The notes: generated by a model not told the origin, from the sequence alone. A stretch of DNA of 64,000 bases from Lutibacter sp. A80 (GCF_022429645.1 NZ_CP092480.1:2586501-2650500); one strand, 5' to 3'; shown: positions 37,112 to 46,690, numbered from the stretch's first letter. A program made the numbers and translations.

Positions 37112-40100
37112 ATGAAAACAAAACTAAATGGGGCATTAATTTTTCTAATTAAAAAGTCTCTGATTATTACAATGAAAGCATTTATTTTTTTATTTTCAGT
37201 TCTTTCCTTTGGTATTAATGCTGAAAAAGCACTTTCTCAAAATACCATTATAACATTTGAATCTGACATGGAAATATCAATGGAAGATGTTTTTAAGATT
37301 GTAAAAAAACAAACCGACCATGCCTTTGTTTATGAAACAAGTTTATTTAAGGATACACCTAAAATAAAAATTAATAAAGGAGAGATAAAATTGGGAGATT
37401 TACTTGAAAAATGTAAAACCGTAACTCCTTTTAATTTCCAGTTTTCTAAATCAGGTGCTATTTTATTTAAAAAAATGCCACCAGAGGTTATTCAGCAAGA
37501 AATTACTGGTAAGGTAACTGATAAGCTTGGTTTACCTTTGCCTGGAGTAACAGTATTAATTAAAGGTTTTAAGCAAGGAACAGCAACAGATTTTGAAGGA
37601 AATTATTCAATAAATGCACCTACTAATTCAGTACTTGTTTTTTCTTTTATTGGATACCAAAATCAAGAAATTACTGTTACCGAAGGGAAAAGAGTATTAA
37701 ATGTAATAATGCAGGAAGAGATTTCAGTATTAAAAGAAGTATTAATTAGTACAGGATATCAAAAACTTAAACCAGAGCAAAGCACTGGAAGTACTGTTAC
37801 AATAAGTGCAAAAGATATTGATACTAGAGTAAATACATCAGATTTTTTCGAAAGTATTCAAAATAAAGTTCCAGGGTTGCTTATTAATAATGATGTAGAG
37901 TTTGAAGGAAACTCTTTATTTCAAATTAGAGGAGTTTCTACCATTTACGGAAATAAACAACCATTAATTGTTGTAGATGGTTATCCTACAGAACTTTCAT
38001 TTGATATGATAAATCCTAATGAAATAGAATCTATTACTATTTTAAAGGATGCAGCAGCAGCTACAGTTTACGGAGCACGCTCTTCTAATGGAGTTATAAT
38101 TATTGAAAGAAAAAAAGCAGAAGCTGGTAAACCTAAAGTAAATTTTAGAACTACATTTAGTTTTACTCCAAAAGAAGATTATTCACGCTATCGTTGGGAT
38201 GAAAATGCTTCAGAAATTATTACAGAATGGGAAAAAATTAACCCTAAATCTCTTGTAACTGATCAAGCCTGGGATTATCTTTCAACTCAGTCTGGAGGCT
38301 CTTACAATCTTAATCCTGCTGTTACTATTATTGCGCATTGGAAATCTCTTACAGACCCTATCACAATTGAAGAACGAGATAGACAATTATCTGAATTGGC
38401 GTCTTATAATAATACAGATGATTACAGTAAACTTTTTTTACGTCCAGCAATAACAAAAAATTATAATTTAAACGTTTCAGGAGGGAATGATAATGCTAAA
38501 TACTATATAACTACTGATTATTCACAAAGAGAATTAGATTTAAAAGAGAATGAGCAAAGTCTCTTTAGACTTTCTGCAAGAACAACAATAGATTTCTCTG
38601 AAAGGTTTTCTTTTGATATGACATCAGATTTAAATATTTCGGACCAGGTTAATGTACCTATTCCAGATATAAATAGTATATATCCATATGAACGTTTTCA
38701 AGACAATGACAACAATCCGCTTTCCATTCATTCAAAATCATTAGCAAATCCTTATTATAATGAATTTTTAATGAATACAGGGTTGTTAGATAACAGGTAT
38801 TACCCTCTAAGTGAAATGAAACAGGTTAGTGACGATATTCGTAATATATCTAATCGTATTACTGCAAACTTTCAATATAAATTAACAGAAGAACTTAATT
38901 TTAGTTTTGGAGGGGTTTATGAATCATCTCGTTTAGATAATAGACATCTTGCAGAGGAAGAGTCATTAGAAGCGCGCCAATATATAAATAGATATACAAC
39001 AGGAACATCTGGTAGTCTTGTTTTTAATATACCTAAAGGAGGTTTTTTAAGAGAGCAAAATAGTACTAGTGAAGGATATACATTACGTGCACAAGCTAAT
39101 TATAATAAGCAATTTAAAGAAGACCATACGATTAATATTATTTTAGGAGGAGAAGTAAGAGAAATTATTAATAAGTCAAATTCTTCTGCTTATTTTGGAT
39201 ATGATGATAATACACTGTTTACATTACCTGTAGATTATAGTGCTATTTCAGGTATGAATGCTGTATATAGTCCTTTTAACCCTACAATTTCGTTTCTAAA
39301 TTTATTTTCTCAAGGATATGAAAATAACCGTTTTGTATCAGCATATTCAAATATTGTATATTCTTTTAAAAATAAATACTCATTAACTGGTAGTATCCGC
39401 GTAGATCAATCTAATTTATTTGGAACCAATCCAAAATATAAATATAAACCACTATGGTCTGCAGGAGCAGCTTGGAATATCCATAAAGAAGATTTTATGA
39501 AAGATATAGAGTTGGTTAACTCTATGAAACTAAGAGCAGCATACGGATTTAATGGGAATGTAGCTAAAAATGCATTACCTCAGGTAATCGCTTCAAATGG
39601 GTTAAATACCGTAACACCTAATGAAGTAACTCCAATGCTAGATCTTTATTCTTATGCTAATAGTGGTCTTAGATGGGAACAAACAAGAAATTTTAACTTA
39701 GGGTTAGATACAGAGTTATTAGATAAAATCAATGTACACTTAGATTATTATGTTAAGAAAAGTACAGACATATTAGCAACCAATCAAATAGATGCAACTA
39801 AGGGAGGTAATTCAGCATTGATAAATAGAGCTTCTATACTTAATAAGGGGTTTGAAATTGATATTGATGCAGATTGGATCTCAAAAAATAGATTTAACTG
39901 GAATACAGGGTTGGTATTTTCATATAATAAAAGTGAAGTAATTGATGTTTATAATCCTAATTTATTAGAAAATACATCATCAAGAAACTATATAGCAGGT
40001 AGTTATGCAGATTATCTTAAAGGATATTCAATAGGGGCAATGTTTAACTTAAAATATGCAGGTGTTGATAATGAAGGTTACCCGATGTCTTATGATGAAA

Positions 40101-40639
40101 ATGGTGTTGCTAAACGTTTTTTTACTGATGATCAAGGTTTAGCTGATCTTGAATATGCGGGTAGTTCTATACCTGTATATAACGCTGGATTTAGTAATAG
40201 AGTAGATATTGGTGATTTTTATATTTATTGTATGGCACATTTTTATGGAGGTTTTAAAGTAAGAGTTCCTGCTCCAACTATTTATAATAAAATAAGACCT
40301 ATAGAAGGAGCTGATAATTATTGGAGACAACCTGGAGACGAGGCAGATGCAGATATTTTACCTTTCCCTAGTAATAACGATGCACATTATATTGCTTATA
40401 CCGATAAATATACTGTTAATGGAGCCTACTTAACTATTGGTGATTTAACAGCCTCATATAGCTTTAGAAATAGTGATTTTATTAAAAATTCAGGTATTGC
40501 TAATCTAGAAATAAAATTACAAGCTTCAAATATTTATACAGTTGGATTTAATAAAGAAAACTTTAGTAAAGGGACTGGAAGTTATCAAAAAACTTATATG
40601 ACACCTACATATACATTAGGGCTTAATTTTAATTTCTAA
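37112..40639 (+). CDS. susC: SusC-like TonB-dependent outer-membrane transporter with STN domain
   Basis: A 1175-residue SusC/RagA-family transporter. A signal peptide lies within residues ~20-42. An STN (secretin/TonB short N-terminal) domain (~46-122, ITFESDMEISMEDVFKIVKK) passes signals to FecR. A carboxypeptidase-like beta-sandwich follows (~130-210, ITGKVTDKLGLPLPGVTVLI), then the plug (ISTGYQKLKPEQSTGSTV, FQIRGVSTIYGNKQPLIVVDG) and a 22-strand barrel ending LGLNFNF. It imports oligosaccharides with SusD as lid. The STN domain ties it to the sigma/FecR pair upstream. Confidence 0.95.
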   Translation: MKTKLNGALIFLIKKSLIITMKAFIFLFSVLSFGINAEKALSQNTIITFESDMEISMEDVFKIVKKQTDHAFVYETSLFKDTPKIKINKGEIKLGDLLEKCKTVTPFNFQFSKSGAILFKKMPPEVIQQEITGKVTDKLGLPLPGVTVLIKGFKQGTATDFEGNYSINAPTNSVLVFSFIGYQNQEITVTEGKRVLNVIMQEEISVLKEVLISTGYQKLKPEQSTGSTVTISAKDIDTRVNTSDFFESIQNKVPGLLINNDVEFEGNSLFQIRGVSTIYGNKQPLIVVDGYPTELSFDMINPNEIESITILKDAAAATVYGARSSNGVIIIERKKAEAGKPKVNFRTTFSFTPKEDYSRYRWDENASEIITEWEKINPKSLVTDQAWDYLSTQSGGSYNLNPAVTIIAHWKSLTDPITIEERDRQLSELASYNNTDDYSKLFLRPAITKNYNLNVSGGNDNAKYYITTDYSQRELDLKENEQSLFRLSARTTIDFSERFSFDMTSDLNISDQVNVPIPDINSIYPYERFQDNDNNPLSIHSKSLANPYYNEFLMNTGLLDNRYYPLSEMKQVSDDIRNISNRITANFQYKLTEELNFSFGGVYESSRLDNRHLAEEESLEARQYINRYTTGTSGSLVFNIPKGGFLREQNSTSEGYTLRAQANYNKQFKEDHTINIILGGEVREIINKSNSSAYFGYDDNTLFTLPVDYSAISGMNAVYSPFNPTISFLNLFSQGYENNRFVSAYSNIVYSFKNKYSLTGSIRVDQSNLFGTNPKYKYKPLWSAGAAWNIHKEDFMKDIELVNSMKLRAAYGFNGNVAKNALPQVIASNGLNTVTPNEVTPMLDLYSYANSGLRWEQTRNFNLGLDTELLDKINVHLDYYVKKSTDILATNQIDATKGGNSALINRASILNKGFEIDIDADWISKNRFNWNTGLVFSYNKSEVIDVYNPNLLENTSSRNYIAGSYADYLKGYSIGAMFNLKYAGVDNEGYPMSYDENGVAKRFFTDDQGLADLEYAGSSIPVYNAGFSNRVDIGDFYIYCMAHFYGGFKVRVPAPTIYNKIRPIEGADNYWRQPGDEADADILPFPSNNDAHYIAYTDKYTVNGAYLTIGDLTASYSFRNSDFIKNSGIANLEIKLQASNIYTVGFNKENFSKGTGSYQKTYMTPTYTLGLNFNF

Positions 40640-40666
40640 ACATAAACAACTTTTAAATCTAATCAA

Positions 40667-42070
40667 ATGAAACAGAATAAAACTATATTGATAATCTTAG
40701 TAATATTTTCAATGTTTATCCAAACATCTTGTGAAGATTATTTGGGTATTGAACCAAAAGGTGTAAGGTTGCTTAGCACTGTAAACGACTATGAATTATG
40801 GTTAGAAAGTGATTTCTTACAAACTCAAGTACCTTTTAACTTAAATTATTTATCAGATACAAAAGACATAACTAGCGTTACAAGCGAACCATCATATGGT
40901 GTTCAATCACTTTATACTTGGCAAGAACAAATTTTAGAAGATCCTAAAGCATCTCCGTTGTTATGGGCAGATTTATATAAAGCAATCTATTATTATAATA
41001 CCGTAATAATGGGAATAGAAGATGCAACTGGTGGAACTTCACAACAAAAGAAAAGTATAGAGGCAGAAGCACTAATGGGAAGAGCTTTTACTTATTTGCA
41101 GCTTGTTAACCTTTATGGAAAACAGTATAATGATGCAACATCAGCAACAGACCTTGCTGTGCCTTTTGTAATTTCAAATGATTTAAATGAACCAACTCCA
41201 GACCGTTCTTCAGTTAAGGAAATTTACGATTATATAATTACAGACCTTAATGAAGCTATACCTAATCTTCCAGATAATAATAATGATAATAAATTTAGAG
41301 GAAGTGTAGCAGGAGCATATAGTATTTTAGCAAGAACTTACCTATTCATGGGTAAGTATCAAGATGCAGACCGTTATGCTAAGCTTGCTTTAGAAAACGG
41401 ACCTAATGAAATAGTAGATTATGCTAATATACCTAATGCGTCTGTAATTCCTGATTTAAAGTACAGACCAGATGCTATTTTTGCTAGATATAATTCTGGT
41501 ATAGGAGTTCCTGAATTTCCAACATTAGAGTTACTTAAATCATATAATACTAAAGATAAACGCTTAAATCTTTATTTCTCTAACGTACCTTTTTTTCCTA
41601 TGTTGGCTGGATATATTTTTCCTAGTAGGGGTGTAACAATGTATTGGCCAGGTGGAATTACTATGACAGGAAAATATGTATATCCTAATTGTGGAACTTC
41701 AGTTGTAGAGATGAGATTAATTATGGCTGAAGCAGCTGCACGTACAAATAATCTTGTTGTAGCTTGCGATGAATTAGATGAAGTACGTAAACACAGGTTT
41801 CCTTCTTCATCTTATGTGAAATTTGAATCAGCAGATCAAGAAGAGGTCTTAAATGAAATTATTAAAGATAGAATGCACGAATTTCCATTTCATGGTATGC
41901 GTTGGTTTGATATGAGAAGACTTGATGCAGAAAATCGCATGCCAGCTGTTAACAGATATGATGAAGAAGGAAATATAATTGCTACTTTATCTCCAGGAAG
42001 TAGTAAATATACACTACAAATACCATCTCAAGTATTACAATTCAATCAAGATTGGCCTGTAACACAATAA
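40667..42070 (+). CDS. susD: SusD/RagB-family glycan-binding lipoprotein
   Basis: A 467-residue surface lipoprotein that closes the SusC barrel and captures oligosaccharides. The lipobox TSC lies at residues ~20-22. The TPR-like helical scaffold has the usual AEALMGRAFTYLQLVNLYGKQY and VAGAYSILARTYLFMGKYQDAD helices. EIIKDRMHEFPFHGMRWFDMRRL near the C-terminus is the SusD hallmark. The gap after susC is 27 bases. The cargo cannot be deduced from sequence, but the sulfatases nearby favour a sulfated glycan. Confidence 0.93.
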   Translation: MKQNKTILIILVIFSMFIQTSCEDYLGIEPKGVRLLSTVNDYELWLESDFLQTQVPFNLNYLSDTKDITSVTSEPSYGVQSLYTWQEQILEDPKASPLLWADLYKAIYYYNTVIMGIEDATGGTSQQKKSIEAEALMGRAFTYLQLVNLYGKQYNDATSATDLAVPFVISNDLNEPTPDRSSVKEIYDYIITDLNEAIPNLPDNNNDNKFRGSVAGAYSILARTYLFMGKYQDADRYAKLALENGPNEIVDYANIPNASVIPDLKYRPDAIFARYNSGIGVPEFPTLELLKSYNTKDKRLNLYFSNVPFFPMLAGYIFPSRGVTMYWPGGITMTGKYVYPNCGTSVVEMRLIMAEAAARTNNLVVACDELDEVRKHRFPSSSYVKFESADQEEVLNEIIKDRMHEFPFHGMRWFDMRRLDAENRMPAVNRYDEEGNIIATLSPGSSKYTLQIPSQVLQFNQDWPVTQ

Positions 42071-42111
42071 AATAAACTAGATCTATAAAGACGTAGCTGA
42101 ACATTAAAAAA

Positions 42112-42186
42112 GATGAGGCTGTTTAAAATTTTAGAAAACAGTCATTCGAAACCTATCACATATAGGTAGGTTTCGAATCTCATTTT
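42112..42186 (+). terminator. Branched stem structure after susD
   Basis: GATGAG (42112-42117) and CTCATT (42179-42184) can close a three-way junction. It contains one hairpin GCTGTTT/AAACAGT (42118-42142) and another ATTCGAAACCT/AGGTTTCGAAT (42144-42178, 11-bp perfect stem). A short T-rich tail follows. It probably ends the fecR-susC-susD transcript, but the branched form is unlike the simple terminators elsewhere in the window. Confidence 0.5.
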
Positions 42187-42314
42187 ATTGATAATCAATT
42201 ATTATGAGAATTTGAGGTTAACTCAGATTGACTAAAATTTAATTTTTTAGACATGCTTTATTTGATTACAAACACGCATAAACTTTTTAAGTTATTAATA
42301 TTAAAAATAAAAAA

Positions 42315-42731
42315 ATGAAACAAATTTTAGTTACAGTATTACTTATTACCTTGAGTTTTAAATCGTACTCTCAAGAAAAAAAAATAAATTTTGAGAAAGG
42401 TACTTTTAAAGAGGCTTTGGCAAAAGCAGCGGGAGAAGATAAATTGATTTTTATGAGTTTTTATACAACTTGGGATGATACCTGTATGAAAATTGATAAA
42501 CATATTTTTACCCTTGAGTCTGTTTATCCATTTTTCAATAAAAATTATATAAATGTGCAAATAGATATGGAAAAAGAAGAAGGAATAGAACTGGCTAAAT
42601 ATTATAAAGTGAAGTTATATCCAACATTTTTAGTGTTAAACCAAAAAGGTGAAATTTTATCAAATCTTAAAGTTAATAGTGCAGCTACCTTAGTACAAAA
42701 AGCAAATGAGGCATTGAAACTTAAATTATAA
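42315..42731 (+). CDS. Thioredoxin-like exported protein with a degenerate active site
   Basis: A signal peptide (MKQILVTVLLITLSFKSYSQ) and a thioredoxin fold of ~115 residues (FKEALAKAAGEDKLIFMSFY, KLYPTFLVLNQKGEIL). The active site reads WDDTC (residues 53-57), so the first catalytic Cys is replaced by Asp. Ordinary dithiol exchange is not possible. It is a tandem copy of the next gene, 14 bases away, with an almost identical leader. It may act as a chaperone-like binding partner. Confidence 0.85.
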   Translation: MKQILVTVLLITLSFKSYSQEKKINFEKGTFKEALAKAAGEDKLIFMSFYTTWDDTCMKIDKHIFTLESVYPFFNKNYINVQIDMEKEEGIELAKYYKVKLYPTFLVLNQKGEILSNLKVNSAATLVQKANEALKLKL

Positions 42732-42745
42732 TTAAAAATAAAAAA

Positions 42746-43183
42746 ATGAAACGAATTTTAGTTCTGGTATTTTTTGTTAGTTTAAGCTTTATATCTTGTG
42801 CTCAAGAAAAAAGAATAAACTTTGAAAAAGGTACTTTTAAAGAGGCATTAGCAAAAGCAGTAAAAGAGGATAAACTGATATTTATGGATTGTTATACAAC
42901 TTGGTGTAGACCTTGCAAAGAAATATCAAAATATGTGTTTACTCAAGAACCTATTTATACGTTTTTCAATAAAAATTTTATTAATATAAAAATAGATGTG
43001 GAAAAAGGAGAAGGTATTGAAATTGCAAAACATTATGGAGTAAAGTCGTATCCAACATTATTAGTTCTAAATCAAAAAGGTGAAATTTTATCAGACTTTG
43101 AAGATTTACGAACAGCAAAGGATTTATTAGAAAAAGCAAAAGAAATTTTGAAATTTAAATCTAACACAACTTCTAGTAAATAA
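42746..43183 (+). CDS. Thioredoxin-family lipoprotein with intact WCRPC site
   Basis: A 145-residue protein whose signal sequence ends in a lipobox (FISC, Cys-18), so it is a membrane-anchored thioredoxin in the envelope. The active site WCRPC (residues 53-57) has both Cys, and the cis-Pro strand KSYPTLLVLNQ is present. It is the intact sister of the upstream gene. Together they could serve disulfide handling of exported proteins of the locus; that link is inferred from position only. Confidence 0.88.
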   Translation: MKRILVLVFFVSLSFISCAQEKRINFEKGTFKEALAKAVKEDKLIFMDCYTTWCRPCKEISKYVFTQEPIYTFFNKNFINIKIDVEKGEGIEIAKHYGVKSYPTLLVLNQKGEILSDFEDLRTAKDLLEKAKEILKFKSNTTSSK

Positions 43184-43491
43184 TTTAAAAGTAATATCAC
43201 AGTGTTTTTAAATTTTATTTACAGAGAATTTTTTAATTAATTCTCAAAATATTGTATAAATGTAATTTTAAATTTATACAATTACTATATAATTTCACCA
43301 ATTTTTAATAATCAATCTTTTATATATCAACTTGTTGCAAAACTTAATATCAAAAATAATTATATTCAATAAAATATTATAGAAGCATTGTTAAATTTGT
43401 ATTTATTAAGGTTAGAAAGCAAATCAAATAATAAATTACTTACCAACAGCTCTAATGTTTATATCGTATTTATTAAATTCAAAAATGCATA
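43184..43491. other. Non-coding gap with two stem-loops
   Basis: A 308-base AT-rich gap. GAGAATT/AATTCTC (43224-43245) and TTGTATAAAT/ATTTATACAA (43252-43281) form two hairpins after the thioredoxin genes; either may be a weak terminator. The rest, up to the stop of the NYN gene, shows nothing I can name. Confidence 0.45.
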
Positions 43492-44232
43492 TCAATTTTT
43501 CTTTTTATTTCTAACATAAATAAGTTTAAAACGCCCACTGGTTTTATCTCTTTGTTCAATTTCAAATTGAGGTAAAGATTTAAACAAAGGAGTTAGCTTT
43601 TCAAATCCAAAATTACGTGCATCAAAATTAGGTTGTTTTTTTATAATAAGCGAGCCAACGTCACCCATAAAAGCCCAACCATCATCATCGGCAGTGTCAT
43701 CTACAGAGTTTCTTAAAAGTCTAATTATTTTTGGTGTAATTTTATCGATACTCGCTTTTTTCTGCTTTGATTTACCATTTTCGGTCTCTTCTTCGCTTGT
43801 ATCTAATATTTCTAAATAAATAAATTTATCACACGCAACAATAAACGGATCTGGTGTTTTCTTTTCTCCAATACCATAAACAACTAGGCCTTCTTCTCTT
43901 AATCTAGTAGCTAATTTAGTAAAATCACTATCTGAAGAAACCAAGCAAAAACCATCTACTTTTTCTGAATATAAAATATCCATAGCATCAATTATCATGG
44001 CAGAATCCGTGGCATTTTTACCTGTAGTGTAACCATATTGTTGAATAGGTGTTATTGCATTTTCTAATAAAATAACTTTCCATTTAGAGAGTTGAGGTTT
44101 GGTCCAATCTCCATAAATACGTTTTACGGTAGGCGTACCATATTTGGTAATTTCCTGCATCATTTCTTTAATATATTTTGAAGGAATGTTATCACCATCA
44201 ATAAGTACGGCTAATTTTATATCTTTTATCAT
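43492..44232 (-). CDS. NYN-domain ribonuclease-like protein with OST-HTH/LOTUS domain
   Basis: A 246-residue cytosolic protein. The N-terminal NYN (PIN-like, LabA/DUF88) domain (~5-150) has the acidic residues expected for a metal-dependent nuclease: LIDGDNIPSKY, DSAMIIDAMDIL and LVSSDSDFTKLA. The C-terminal ~75 residues (ITPKIIRLLRNSVDD...GWAFMGDVGSLI) match an OST-HTH/LOTUS winged helix that binds RNA. The combination is widespread in bacteria; its targets are unknown. It stands alone, divergent from the glutaminase. Confidence 0.9.
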   Translation of the reverse strand: MIKDIKLAVLIDGDNIPSKYIKEMMQEITKYGTPTVKRIYGDWTKPQLSKWKVILLENAITPIQQYGYTTGKNATDSAMIIDAMDILYSEKVDGFCLVSSDSDFTKLATRLREEGLVVYGIGEKKTPDPFIVACDKFIYLEILDTSEEETENGKSKQKKASIDKITPKIIRLLRNSVDDTADDDGWAFMGDVGSLIIKKQPNFDARNFGFEKLTPLFKSLPQFEIEQRDKTSGRFKLIYVRNKKKN

Positions 44233-44347
44233 AAGATATAAATATACGTAATTTATCCATTAATTTTTTATACTTTTAAAAGCTTTTTTTAACAAGGAAA
44301 AGTTGGTGGTTATTTTATTAAAATTTAACAAATGAACATTAAAATAT

Positions 44348-45262
44348 ATGGATTATAATGCTATTATTTATAAAATATATTCTTCTTTAGAAAAGTTAAA
44401 AAAACACGGAGAAGTTGCTACTTATATTCCTGAACTTGCTAAGGTAGATCCTAACAAGTTTGGAGTACATATTACTACTACAGACAATCAGCATTTTAGT
44501 ATTGGAGATTCAAACGAAAAATTTTCGATACAAAGTATTGCTAAAGTTTTATCATTAACATTGGCATATAATAAAATTGGAGAAAAAATTTGGGAACGTT
44601 TAGGGGTTGAACCTTCAGGAACGGCTTTTAACTCTTTGGTGCAGTTAGAATATAATAAAGGCATTCCTAGAAATCCATTAATAAATGCAGGAGCAATTGT
44701 AATTTGTGATATTTTAATAAGTTATTTTGAAGATCCAAAAACGGAAATATTAAATTTTATAAGAGCCTTATCTGGAAACCCTTTAATAGATTTTTCTCCT
44801 AGAATTGTTGAGTCTGAAAAACAGACAGGTTTTAAAAACGCAGCACTTATAAATTTAATGAAATCTTTTAACAATATTAAAAATGATATAGATGTAGTTA
44901 TGGATTTTTATTATAACTTATGTTCCATAGAAATGACTTGTAAAGAGCTTTCTCGTACATTTTTATTTTTAACTACAGATGGTATAGATCCAATTACAAA
45001 TAAAAAAGTAATTTCAGAAAGTAAGTCTAAACGTATCAACGCTATTATGCAATTGTGTGGTTTTTACGATGAAGCCGGAGAATTTGCTTTTAAAGTTGGT
45101 TTACCCGGAAAAAGTGGTGTTGGTGGCGGTATTGTTGCCATACATCCAAATCAATACAGTATTGCGGTTTGGAGCCCTAGATTAAATAAAAAAGGAAATT
45201 CTAAAAAAGGAATGAAATTTTTAGAACAATTTACAACTAAAACACAATTATCTATTTTTTAA
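44348..45262 (+). CDS. glsA: Glutaminase
   Basis: Hydrolyses glutamine to glutamate and ammonia. The 304-residue protein has the serine-beta-lactamase-like fold of bacterial glutaminases: catalytic Ser and Lys in FSIQSIAKVLSLTLA, then NKGIPRNPLINAGAI and GLPGKSGVGGGIVAI near the C-terminus. It is the first of three closely spaced genes; a DUF2007 protein and a small membrane protein follow. Confidence 0.95.
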   Translation: MDYNAIIYKIYSSLEKLKKHGEVATYIPELAKVDPNKFGVHITTTDNQHFSIGDSNEKFSIQSIAKVLSLTLAYNKIGEKIWERLGVEPSGTAFNSLVQLEYNKGIPRNPLINAGAIVICDILISYFEDPKTEILNFIRALSGNPLIDFSPRIVESEKQTGFKNAALINLMKSFNNIKNDIDVVMDFYYNLCSIEMTCKELSRTFLFLTTDGIDPITNKKVISESKSKRINAIMQLCGFYDEAGEFAFKVGLPGKSGVGGGIVAIHPNQYSIAVWSPRLNKKGNSKKGMKFLEQFTTKTQLSIF

Positions 45263-45273
45263 AAATAAATATT

Positions 45274-45510
45274 ATGGAAAATAATGAAGCATTTATAGAT
45301 TTTTATACAGGCTCAGAAATTATGATAATGGGTCTAAAAAAACGCCTAGAATCAATTGATGTATTTGGAATAGTTCAAAACGATTTTAATTCTGGAAACC
45401 TTGCAGGGTTTGTTGGTGGAACTACAAGCACAGTTAGATTTAAAATTCGTGCAATGGATTTTGAAAAAGCACAACCAGTATTAGAAGCATATTTAAAGGA
45501 AGATAATTAA
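45274..45510 (+). CDS. DUF2007-family putative signal-transducing protein
   Basis: A 78-residue protein that fits DUF2007 (GlnB-like fold). It shows FIDFYTGSEIMIMGLKKRLE at the start and FKIRAMDFEKAQPVLEAYL at the end. The family is annotated as putative prokaryotic signal transducer without known ligand. The position 11 bases after glutaminase hints at nitrogen-related control, but this is only inference. Confidence 0.82.
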   Translation: MENNEAFIDFYTGSEIMIMGLKKRLESIDVFGIVQNDFNSGNLAGFVGGTTSTVRFKIRAMDFEKAQPVLEAYLKEDN

Positions 45511-45524
45511 TTAGGTTTATAAAA

Positions 45525-45692
45525 ATGAATAAATATAGAATTTTAGGAATTGTTGCATTAGTTATTGGAATAGTATTAATATATACAGTTAAAAACGATT
45601 TAGCATCCTTTGTATCTGGAATACTAATAGGTATTGGTGCCGTAGTTACTGTAACTGGAAAAACAATTTTTCAAAAAAAGAATGTCAAATAA
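45525..45692 (+). CDS. Small two-helix membrane protein, 55 aa
   Basis: ATG at 45525, 14 bases after the DUF2007 stop, opens a 55-residue frame. It has two hydrophobic helices (LGIVALVIGIVLIY, residues 7-20, and SGILIGIGAVVTVTG, 31-45), separated by a short polar turn and followed by a basic tail. Tight spacing and a clean helical hairpin support a real gene in the glutaminase operon. I know no function. Confidence 0.65.
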   Translation: MNKYRILGIVALVIGIVLIYTVKNDLASFVSGILIGIGAVVTVTGKTIFQKKNVK

Positions 45693-45730
45693 ATTAAAAT
45701 AATTTTACCAATTAAGTTACCTACAAGTTA

Positions 45731-46615
45731 ATGAAAACCAAGTTGCATATTTTTAAAGTTGTTGCCAATCATTTAAGCTTTACAAAAGCTTCGGAACAGT
45801 TATTTTTATCGCAACCTGCAGTTTCTAAAACAATACGAAATTTAGAAGAAACCTATAAAATTACCTTATTTTTAAGAAAAAGAAACTCTATAGAATTAAC
45901 TAACGAAGGAAAAGCATTTTTAATTTATACCAATAAAATTTTAGATATTTATACCGAAATGGAAAACCAGTTTTTACATCAAAATAATAGTTTTCCAGAC
46001 TTTATTAATTTTGGTGTAAGTACAACTGTAGCAAATTATATTATTCCAAAAGTAATAGCGAAATTTAGAATTCAATTTCCAAAAACAAAGTTTGAAATTA
46101 CCAGTGGAAACTCTGACGATATTGAAGAGTTAATTTTAAATCAAAAATTAAATTTTGGAATAATTGAAGGAAAAAATACCAACCGTAAATTACAATTTAA
46201 AGAGTTTATTAAAGATGAAATTGTGCTGGTTACCAATGTTCAAAATAATAGTTTTAAAAAAGATGTTATTAGTTTAAAAACACTTCAAGAAATACCTATT
46301 ATTTTACGAGAAATGGGTTCTGGAACAAAAGAAATTATTTTTGAATATTTGAATAAGCACAAAATTAAAAAATTAAACACTGTTGTAACTCTAAATAGTA
46401 CCGAAGCCATTAAAAATTATCTTTTTAATTCAGATAATTATGCGTTTATGTCTATTCATGCCATTTCTGAAGAATTAATTAATAACAAGCTTAAAATTAT
46501 AGATGTTAAAGATTTAAATATTGAACGATGGTTTTATTTTGTTTCTAGAACCGGATATCAATCTAATTTAATGGATTATTTTGAAAAGTACACCTTAAAT
46601 AGTTATAACTTTTAG
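45731..46615 (+). CDS. LysR-family transcriptional regulator
   Basis: A 294-residue LysR protein. The N-terminal winged helix-turn-helix (~1-60) reads VANHLSFTKASEQLFLSQPAVSKTIRNLEETY. A periplasmic-binding-protein-like effector domain (~90-290) follows. It directly precedes the YeiH-type gene in the same direction. In enterobacteria the regulator YeiE sits next to yeiH and controls it, and the arrangement here is equivalent. The effector is unknown. Confidence 0.9.
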   Translation: MKTKLHIFKVVANHLSFTKASEQLFLSQPAVSKTIRNLEETYKITLFLRKRNSIELTNEGKAFLIYTNKILDIYTEMENQFLHQNNSFPDFINFGVSTTVANYIIPKVIAKFRIQFPKTKFEITSGNSDDIEELILNQKLNFGIIEGKNTNRKLQFKEFIKDEIVLVTNVQNNSFKKDVISLKTLQEIPIILREMGSGTKEIIFEYLNKHKIKKLNTVVTLNSTEAIKNYLFNSDNYAFMSIHAISEELINNKLKIIDVKDLNIERWFYFVSRTGYQSNLMDYFEKYTLNSYNF

Positions 46616-46662
46616 TTATATCAAACAATAAATTAATTTGCTAAAAAGTTATTCTATCTAGC

Positions 46663-46670
46663 TAATTTTG
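46663..46670 (+). promoter_or_regulatory. -7 element of the yeiH-like gene
   Basis: TAATTTTG, a perfect TAnnTTTG match 20 bases before ATG 46691. A short dyad TATCG...CGATA (46671-46691) overlaps the leader and start codon and might be a regulator site. Confidence 0.55.
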
Positions 46671-46690
46671 TATCGATAATTCCTACCGAT

